NCBI GenBank assembly: GCA_964410505.1
Contig: CAYPGR010000001.1
Location: forward strand, 124,001-188,000
Length of the DNA stretch: 64,000 nucleotides
Direction: 5' to 3'
DNA from: UBA1361 sp041656375
GTDB lineage: Bacteria > Bacillota_I > Bacilli_A > RFN20 > CAG-826
The notes under the pieces were generated by a model. The model was not told where the DNA came from. It was given only the letters and a program-made list of their open reading frames with translations, and ran no database searches. Each line of letters opens with the position of its first letter. Position 1 is the first letter of the stretch. This document shows, piece after piece, positions 58,782-64,000 of the stretch. The position numbers and the translations under genes are program-made.

Positions 58782-60172
58782 ACTAAGGCTCCTCCGCTTC
58801 CACCGACGGTAATTTCACTAACACGAATGGTTGGTTGACCAACATCCACGGGGATCGAACCGCTGTCGGCACCACACATGCCTTGGGCACGGTCAAGATC
58901 ATTGGCGACCATGTCGATCTTTTTAATAATATCTGCGCCCGTTCCAATTAAAGATGCGCCTTTGACGAGTTCGGCAATTTTTCCGTCCCGAATAATATAC
59001 GCCTCTTCACAAGCGAAGTTAAAGTCACCTGTCGCAGGATTGACGGAACCGCCACCAAGGGACTTCGCGTAAAGACCTAATTTGACACTACTAATGATTT
59101 CTTCAGGGGTGAATTTTCCAGGGGCGATGTAGGTGTTTGACATCCGACTCGTCGGTTCATATTGATAACTTTGCCGACGACCTGAACCGGTACTTTCGGC
59201 CCCCATCCGCCGACCATTAAAACGATCAACAATGTAGTTTTGTAAGATGCCATCTTTAATTAAGACGTTTTTAGTTGTTTTAATGCCTTCATCATCGATG
59301 TTATTAGATCCCCAACCATTGACAATAGTTCCATCATCAATTGCGGTCAGGGCTTCATGGGCTACTTTTTCACCAATCTTGCCTGCAAATGGCGAAAGGC
59401 CTTTGCTGACGGCACTTGCTTCAAGGGGGTGACCACATGCTTCATGGAAGATGACCCCACCAAATCCGTTGCCAATTACGACCGGCATTTTACCACTTGG
59501 GCAATCTACCGCACTTAACTTCCGAATGGCAAGATCAGCCACATCACGGGCGATCTTGTCAATATCAAGTCCTTCGATATATTCAAAGCCTTGGTGAGCG
59601 CCCGGTCCATTAAATCCAGTTTCGAACGATCCTGGGGCCATGGCAATCGCTTGGAAGTACATTCTGACGCGTTCTTGTTTGTCGGTGAAGGATTTGCCTT
59701 CGCTATTAAAAATTACAATGTTGCGATCTTCGGTCATTAAACCAGTAATCGACCGTACAATATTTGGATTATATGAAGCAATGACATGATTTGCTTGTTT
59801 AAGTTTAGCAATTACTTCTTCGACACGAAGTGAATCTAGATTACGTTCAAACTTATGGATTTTTTTGACCGCTACTTTCTTGATATTTGTCACTTCAATT
59901 TGACGTTCATCTTGGTGCGAAGCACTAAGTGCTGTCGCTAGTTTAAAGAGTCCTTTTTTACTAAGATCACTTGTGTGGCCATACACACTTTGGAGATCTT
60001 TCAATATACGTATGCCGGCACCGTATGTTAACGAAGTTGTCGGGGGTTGGGTTTTACCGTTTTCCACGACATATGTGGCGCTATTAGTTTCTTCAAGGAA
60101 GATCTCGGCGAAATCTCCGCCGGTGCTAAGCGCTATATTTAATACTTCGAGGGCAAGTTTTTTTGAAATCAT
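58778..60172 (-). CDS. tldD: metalloprotease TldD
   Basis: Catalytic half of the TldD/TldE protease, 464 residues. The zinc motif is HEACGHPLEA (about 248-257; HExxxH). The segments TGSGRRQSYQYEPTSRMSNT and GGGSVNPATGDFNFACEEAY, ending in VGGSGGALV, are highly conserved. Only complexed with TldE is it active, cutting unfolded peptides. The stop is TGA inside the tldE start. AGGAGG precedes the ATG at 60172. The promoter region contains an inverted repeat. Confidence 0.95.
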   Translation of the reverse strand: MISKKLALEVLNIALSTGGDFAEIFLEETNSATYVVENGKTQPPTTSLTYGAGIRILKDLQSVYGHTSDLSKKGLFKLATALSASHQDERQIEVTNIKKVAVKKIHKFERNLDSLRVEEVIAKLKQANHVIASYNPNIVRSITGLMTEDRNIVIFNSEGKSFTDKQERVRMYFQAIAMAPGSFETGFNGPGAHQGFEYIEGLDIDKIARDVADLAIRKLSAVDCPSGKMPVVIGNGFGGVIFHEACGHPLEASAVSKGLSPFAGKIGEKVAHEALTAIDDGTIVNGWGSNNIDDEGIKTTKNVLIKDGILQNYIVDRFNGRRMGAESTGSGRRQSYQYEPTSRMSNTYIAPGKFTPEEIISSVKLGLYAKSLGGGSVNPATGDFNFACEEAYIIRDGKIAELVKGASLIGTGADIIKKIDMVANDLDRAQGMCGADSGSIPVDVGQPTIRVSEITVGGSGGALV

Positions 60173-60195
60173 ACTATTTCCTCCTAATAGTAAAA

Positions 60196-60216
60196 ATCAT
60201 ATCACCTTATAGGTGA
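60196..60216 (-). promoter_or_regulatory. tldD promoter with adjacent inverted repeat
   Basis: TATGAT (60196-60201, minus strand) is directly preceded by TCACC-TATAA-GGTGA (60202-60216), which occupies the spacer. No good -35. Farther upstream TTTTTTAGTAAA occurs twice as a direct repeat. The inverted repeat may be an operator. Confidence 0.4.
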
Positions 60217-60283
60217 ATTTACTAAAAAATATGTCCTTTTTTACTAAAAAAGCGGGAATTTCTTATCTTTAAAAACTAAAACG

Positions 60284-61153
60284 TTATTTTCTCATCTTGC
60301 GATTCATGTTTCGATAACTTAGAAAGAGGAAGATGAATGCAAGAAGTAGCGCGCCTAAGATTAAATAAACGAGCGGAATATTAAGTCCGAATACTCCAAT
60401 GTTGAGCGTCCCATAAGGACTTTCTAACCCTTCCGCAAGCATAGGATTGAGAAGTGAAAAGGGCTCTTTCAACAAGACTTTTTTTAAAAGAATGGTCATA
60501 TGTGTGAAAGGGTTGAGCGAGGCAACCTTTGTCATGCCAGGTCCTAAAACTTCAAGCGGCATATAAATCCCACTCATAAATCCAATGACTGTCCCAAGAA
60601 CGCCCGCGAGCGCACCAAAGGCATTTTGTGATTTGAGTAAAGTGACTAAGAATAGCATCATCGCTGAAGAGATAAATGTAAATAATAAGATGAGTAAACT
60701 CGCATAAATGATCGTATCAATGTGATACCAATAACCACTAAATAAGCCGACATAAAGAATGGTAATAAACCACATCATTAACGTAAAGGCAGCCGTTACA
60801 AGAATAGCGGAAATATAATAAGCAAGGCTAATTTTAAAACGTTCAATCGGTGTCACGAGAAAACCGTCGAGCCGTCTCGTTTCTAAGTCGGCGACAATTG
60901 AGCCCATCACCCCAAGGGATAGCGAGACGGTATTAATGACTAACACCCCACCCATAATGACACCAACGGAAAGGAAGGTTTTGAGTTCATCTGATAGACC
61001 ATCAAATGAACTGCCGCTTGTGTATTGACGGCCTAAGAAAAGAAAATAAAGGGCGAGCAAGATAATAACGGATAAAAAAGAGAAGAAAACGGATGCTTTA
61101 TCACGAAGATAAACTTTGATATTACGTTTAATAAGGGACACTAAATTATACAT
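60284..61153 (-). CDS. ABC-2 type transporter permease
   Basis: Membrane subunit of an ABC exporter, 289 residues from ATG 61153. Six hydrophobic segments are seen, including FFSFLSVIILLALYFLF (about 25-41) and a long external loop. The central region GVIMGGVLVINTVSLSLGVMG and LETRRLDGFLVTPIERFKIS fits the ABC-2 family. It overlaps its ATPase gene by 8 bases. The substrate (drug, lipid or peptide) is unknown. The frame extends upstream but without family resemblance. Confidence 0.85.
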   Translation of the reverse strand: MYNLVSLIKRNIKVYLRDKASVFFSFLSVIILLALYFLFLGRQYTSGSSFDGLSDELKTFLSVGVIMGGVLVINTVSLSLGVMGSIVADLETRRLDGFLVTPIERFKISLAYYISAILVTAAFTLMMWFITILYVGLFSGYWYHIDTIIYASLLILLFTFISSAMMLFLVTLLKSQNAFGALAGVLGTVIGFMSGIYMPLEVLGPGMTKVASLNPFTHMTILLKKVLLKEPFSLLNPMLAEGLESPYGTLNIGVFGLNIPLVYLILGALLLAFIFLFLSYRNMNRKMRK

Positions 61154-62054
61154 GGTGTTCACCGCCCCCAATGACTTCAATAAAGACATCATCCATCGAG
61201 CCTTTAATGACTTCAAATTGTTTGATATGTGAACGGAGACTATTGATTAGATCAATTGTTTCCTCGGCGTTTTCCACATAAATAATATATTCGTCCGATA
61301 TTTTGTGGAAGGTAATATTCAGTTTATTAAGTAGCGTAACAAACGATTCTTTTTCAATGGGAACGATTTTTAGTCGGTCTTTTGAGTAGGTGTTTTTGAG
61401 GTGGGCTGGTGTGCCTTCTGCCACAATTTTCCCTTTATTAATAATGACGACGTGGTCAGCAACCCCGGCTTCCTCCATGTAATGGGTGGTTAAGAAAATA
61501 GTCATGCCAGAATTGATTCTTAAGTCATCAATCACCCGCCAGACAATTTGTCTTGTCTCTGGATCAAGTCCCGTTGTCGGTTCATCAAGGAGTAAAATTT
61601 CAGGATTAGAAAAAAGGGCTCGTGCAATTTCAACGCGCCGTTTTTGGCCACCGGAAAGGGTTTTAAATCGTTGGTTTTCAAATTCACCAAACTGGAGGTA
61701 GTCTCTTAATTCAAGGTAGCGTTTCATGACGCCCGCTTTGTTATTAATATAAAGGGAGCCACGATAGAGTAAGTTTTCCTTAACCGTTAAGTGATCATCA
61801 AGAATGTTGCTCTGAAAGACAACACCAATTTTTTGACGGAAGTAAAGATCATCAGTTTGTTCATTCAAATAGACGATGCCACCATCTTTTGATAAGAGGG
61901 TGGAAATGATGTTGATGGTTGTTGACTTACCAGCACCATTGGGGCCAAGGAATGCAAAAAGAGAACCTCTACGGACGGTAAAGGAGATGTCATCGACAGC
62001 GACGAGATTGCCATAATTCTTTTTTAAGTTTTTTATTGCTAAGATTATATCCAT
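61146..62054 (-). CDS. ABC-2 exporter ATP-binding protein
   Basis: ATPase subunit of the ABC-2 exporter, 302 residues from ATG 62054. Walker A is LGPNGAGKSTTINI, signature LSGGQKRRVEIARAL, Walker B ILLLDEPTTGLDP and switch TTHYMEEA. The C-terminal 90 residues form the usual DrrA-type tail. The ATG has no ribosome binding site and lies 6 bases after a -10 element, so the mRNA may be leaderless. An in-frame TTG at 62093 lies upstream of the promoter -10 and is therefore rejected. Confidence 0.88.
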   Translation of the reverse strand: MDIILAIKNLKKNYGNLVAVDDISFTVRRGSLFAFLGPNGAGKSTTINIISTLLSKDGGIVYLNEQTDDLYFRQKIGVVFQSNILDDHLTVKENLLYRGSLYINNKAGVMKRYLELRDYLQFGEFENQRFKTLSGGQKRRVEIARALFSNPEILLLDEPTTGLDPETRQIVWRVIDDLRINSGMTIFLTTHYMEEAGVADHVVIINKGKIVAEGTPAHLKNTYSKDRLKIVPIEKESFVTLLNKLNITFHKISDEYIIYVENAEETIDLINSLRSHIKQFEVIKGSMDDVFIEVIGGGEHHV

Positions 62055-62060
62055 GTAGTT

Positions 62061-62089
62061 ATGATACTTACATTCCGTTTCGATGTAAA
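62061..62089 (-). promoter_or_regulatory. promoter of the ABC-2 exporter operon, likely leaderless
   Basis: TTTACA (62084-62089, minus strand), 17 bases, TATCAT (62061-62066). The -10 ends 6 bases before the ATG (62054), so the expected start point is at the ATG. Confidence 0.65.
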
Positions 62090-62157
62090 TCAATGACCAT
62101 TATTTTATTAAAATAATAGAAGGACTAATCATTTGCGATTAAACCACCACTTTATGA

Positions 62158-62186
62158 TTGTCAATTCTATGATTTAATGATAATAT
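62158..62186 (+). promoter_or_regulatory. promoter of rpmE
   Basis: TTGTCA (62158-62163), 17 bases, TAATAT (62181-62186), giving a leader of about 46 bases. Confidence 0.7.
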
Positions 62187-62200
62187 TACCTATGCTTACT

Positions 62201-62222
62201 TAGGATGAACGTTCTTATCCTA
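62201..62222 (+). promoter_or_regulatory. rpmE leader hairpin, candidate L31 autoregulatory element
   Basis: TAGGAT (62201-62206) pairs with ATCCTA (62217-62222) around a 10-base loop that itself contains GAACGTTC. The stem ends 6 bases before the ribosome binding site GGAAGGAG. Ribosomal-protein leaders in front of rpmE are known in Firmicutes; membership here is a guess from position and form. Confidence 0.4.
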
Positions 62223-62238
62223 GGCGGAAGGAGTTAGT

Positions 62239-62442
62239 ATGAAAAAAGGTATCCACCCAAACACACAAAAAATCATGATTACATGCGTTAGCTGTAATAC
62301 TGAATTTGAAGCGTTATCAACCAAAAAAGAAATCCGTGTTGATACATGCTCCAATTGCCATCCATTCTACACTGGGAAACAACGCTTTACCCAAGCTGAT
62401 GGACGTGTTGATAAATTCAATAAAAAATACGGAATTAAATAA
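62239..62442 (+). CDS. rpmE: 50S ribosomal protein L31, zinc-containing type
   Basis: Large-subunit protein L31, 67 residues. It is the zinc-binding (C+) form, with CVSC (15-18) and CSNCHPFYTGKQ (about 37-48). The opening MKKGIHPN and ending GRVDKFNKKYG are diagnostic. GGAAGGAG lies before the ATG. Its own promoter, leader hairpin and terminator make it a single-gene unit. C+ L31 can act as a zinc store, of interest beside a Zur-controlled zinc operon in the same window, but no Zur box is seen upstream. Confidence 0.96.
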   Translation: MKKGIHPNTQKIMITCVSCNTEFEALSTKKEIRVDTCSNCHPFYTGKQRFTQADGRVDKFNKKYGIK

Positions 62443-62458
62443 AACATCATTCACAACG

Positions 62459-62487
62459 AACTGCTACTTAATCCGTAGCAGTTTTTT
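62459..62487 (+). terminator. intrinsic terminator of rpmE
   Basis: Perfect 9-bp stem AACTGCTAC / GTAGCAGTT with a 7-base loop and trailing T's, about 16 bases after the stop codon. Confidence 0.92.
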
Positions 62488-62506
62488 GTAGATAAAAGAG
62501 GTGCAT

Positions 62507-64000
62507 ATGGCGAAAAGATTTTACATCACAACCCCTATCTATTATCCGAGTGCAAAACTCCATATTGGTCATGCGTATTGCACCGTTTTGACTGATACTT
62601 TAGCCCGTTATAACCGCATGATCGGCAAGGAAGTTTATTTCCTTACCGGTAGCGATGAACACGGTCAAAAAATAGAAGAGAATGCCAAAAAGGCAGGCAA
62701 AACCCCACAACAATTTGTCGATGATATTGTGCAAGGTTTTTATCGTTTATGGGAAAAGTTAGAAATTACTAACGACCAATTTATAAGAACCACCCATCCC
62801 CGTCATATGGCGACTGTGCAAAAAGTATTTTCACATTTACTTGAAAAGGGCGATATCTATCTTGGTAACTACGAAGGATGGTATTGCACCCCGTGTGAAT
62901 CTTTTTGGACTGATACCCAAGTGGGTCCGCTTCACCTATGTCCTGATTGTGGACGCCCTGTTCAACGCGCAAGTGAAGAATCCTATTTCTTTAAAACCCA
63001 AAACTATGTCGATGATCTCTTAAAGTTTTATGATGAGAATCCAAAGTTTATTACCCCGCTTTCACGTAAAAATGAAATGATTAATACATTTATTAAACCC
63101 GGTCTTAGCGAATTAGCGGTTTCCCGCACAAGTTTCGATTGGGGTATTCGTGTGAAAGAAAACGAACGTCATGTTATTTATGTCTGGTTAGATGCTTTGA
63201 CCAATTATATTACAGCCCTTGGTTATTTGTCGGAAGACGCAACGCTCTTTGATAAGTTTTGGCAAAACGAAGACACCGAAATTGTTCACGTTCTCGGTGC
63301 CGATATTGCCCGCTTCCATGCGATTTATTGGCCAATGTTCTTAGAAGCCTTAAATTTAAGGCTTCCTAATCGACTCTTTGTCCATGGTCTTTTGATGATG
63401 AAAGACGGCAAGATGTCAAAATCAAAGGGCAATGTTGTCGATCCCTTTCCACTCGTTGATCGCTACGGGGTGGACGCCGTCCGTTACTATTTAGCACGGG
63501 AAACGGTGTTTGGGAGTGACGGTCAATTCACGCCCGAACAATTTGTTGAACGGTTTAATGTTGATCTTGTCAATGACTTTGGTAATCTGTTAAATCGGAC
63601 TGTTTCGATGATTGATAAATATTTTGAAGGTGTCATTCCAGTATATCATGGTGTCGTGACTGCTTTTGATCAAGATATTGAAGATTTAGCTTTAAATGTC
63701 GTTAAAGAATACACCGATGCTTTCACCGATTTGAAAGTGACCGATGGTGTCATCAGTGCCTTTAAACTCATTAGTGCCTCGAATAAATATATTGATAACA
63801 CCAAACCTTGGGAACTTGCCCAAGCAAATAAAACGGATGACTTAAAATCCGTGATGAACCACTTAGCGAATAATTTATATATTGCGGGGATGCTTTTACA
63901 ACCAATCCTCGTTCATGCGCCAGAAAAATTATTTGCTCAACTTGGGATTGATAACTCCATTCAAAAGTTCGACCTACTTAAAACTTACGGCGTCATCGGT
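62507..64000 (+). CDS. metG: methionyl-tRNA synthetase, partial (N-terminal part)
   Basis: Charges tRNA-Met. The gene runs off the right edge; 498 codons are open from ATG 62507 (GAGGTG upstream). The class I signature is PIYYPSAKLHIGHAYC (HIGH at about 19-22). A zinc knuckle with CTPC (about 126) and CPDC follows, then the KMSKS motif in DGKMSKSKGN (about 304-313) and the start of the helical anticodon domain. The C-terminal part is missing. Only 19 bases separate it from the rpmE terminator, and no clear promoter is visible, so its expression may depend on readthrough or a promoter inside rpmE. Confidence 0.96.
   Translation, partial: MAKRFYITTPIYYPSAKLHIGHAYCTVLTDTLARYNRMIGKEVYFLTGSDEHGQKIEENAKKAGKTPQQFVDDIVQGFYRLWEKLEITNDQFIRTTHPRHMATVQKVFSHLLEKGDIYLGNYEGWYCTPCESFWTDTQVGPLHLCPDCGRPVQRASEESYFFKTQNYVDDLLKFYDENPKFITPLSRKNEMINTFIKPGLSELAVSRTSFDWGIRVKENERHVIYVWLDALTNYITALGYLSEDATLFDKFWQNEDTEIVHVLGADIARFHAIYWPMFLEALNLRLPNRLFVHGLLMMKDGKMSKSKGNVVDPFPLVDRYGVDAVRYYLARETVFGSDGQFTPEQFVERFNVDLVNDFGNLLNRTVSMIDKYFEGVIPVYHGVVTAFDQDIEDLALNVVKEYTDAFTDLKVTDGVISAFKLISASNKYIDNTKPWELAQANKTDDLKSVMNHLANNLYIAGMLLQPILVHAPEKLFAQLGIDNSIQKFDLLKTYGVIG

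Noticed and set aside
1..64000. tRNA or rRNA genes, CRISPR arrays, insertion sequences, phage genes
   Set aside because: I looked on both strands and saw no cloverleaf, repeat-spacer array, transposase or integrase.

Overview
The window is a replication-origin neighbourhood from a low-GC, non-sporulating bacterium of the Firmicutes/Mollicutes kind. Core gene order matches Bacillus (rpmH-rnpA-yidC-jag-mnmE on one side, dnaA-dnaN-rlbA-recF-gyrB-gyrA on the other). The sporulation genes that interrupt the same blocks in Bacillus are missing. TGA is a real stop codon (tatD, the P-type ATPase, zur and tldD all end in TGA), so this is not a Mycoplasma/Spiroplasma code. glmU, a DUF368 lipid-carrier transporter, a PAP2 phosphatase and mscL point to a cell with wall-precursor metabolism. 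A short 4.5S-type SRP RNA and many overlapping genes suggest a compact genome related to Acholeplasma/Izemoplasma, RF39 or Erysipelotrichia. I cannot name the species.

Layout. 1-12.5 kb, minus strand: a partial yybS-like gene; rpsF-ssb-rpsR with its own promoter, a candidate S6:S18 leader and a terminator; then ftsH-dusB-lysS and pth-mfd-rqcP-tilS. 12.5-19.1 kb, plus strand: an undecaprenyl-phosphate transporter and PAP2 phosphatase pair, an RsuA-type pseudouridine synthase, and a TetR regulator with a heterodimeric ABC exporter. 19.1-23.6 kb: a FGGY sugar kinase (minus) divergent from pyruvate phosphate dikinase (plus). 23.6-31.9 kb, minus: mnmE-tatD-rnmV-ksgA-ispE-glmU and rpmH-rnpA-yidC-jag. 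31.9-32.4 kb: oriC with a cluster of DnaA boxes. 32.4-44.1 kb, plus: dnaA, dnaN, rlbA, recF, gyrB, gyrA, a glycosyltransferase-like gene, T-box/serS, SRP RNA and tadA. 44.2-53.0 kb, plus: a MacB-like ABC protein, a P-type ATPase, psuG, a DhaS-like regulator, an iron-type alcohol dehydrogenase and an M50-like membrane protein. 53-62 kb, mixed: mscL, degV, a Zur-regulated zinc uptake operon (znuA-znuC-znuB-zur), tldD/tldE and an ABC-2 exporter. 62.1-64 kb, plus: rpmE and the 5' part of metG.

Working together: most housekeeping genes point away from oriC, co-directional with replication, and the head-on genes sit in accessory or metabolic cassettes. Regulation visible in the sequence includes a serS T-box, a Zur palindrome, candidate S6:S18 and L31 leaders, TetR-type operator candidates, and several promoters whose -10 lies 6-7 bases before an ATG that has no ribosome binding site (candidate leaderless mRNAs).

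I found no convincing new multi-gene defence, mobile or CRISPR system. The most interesting items are an M50 site-2-protease-like protein missing one metal-binding His, the leaderless starts, the unusual GyrA quinolone-region residues, the enlarged YidC N-terminal domain, and the paired lipid-carrier recycling genes. No tRNA or rRNA genes, insertion sequences or CRISPR arrays were seen.
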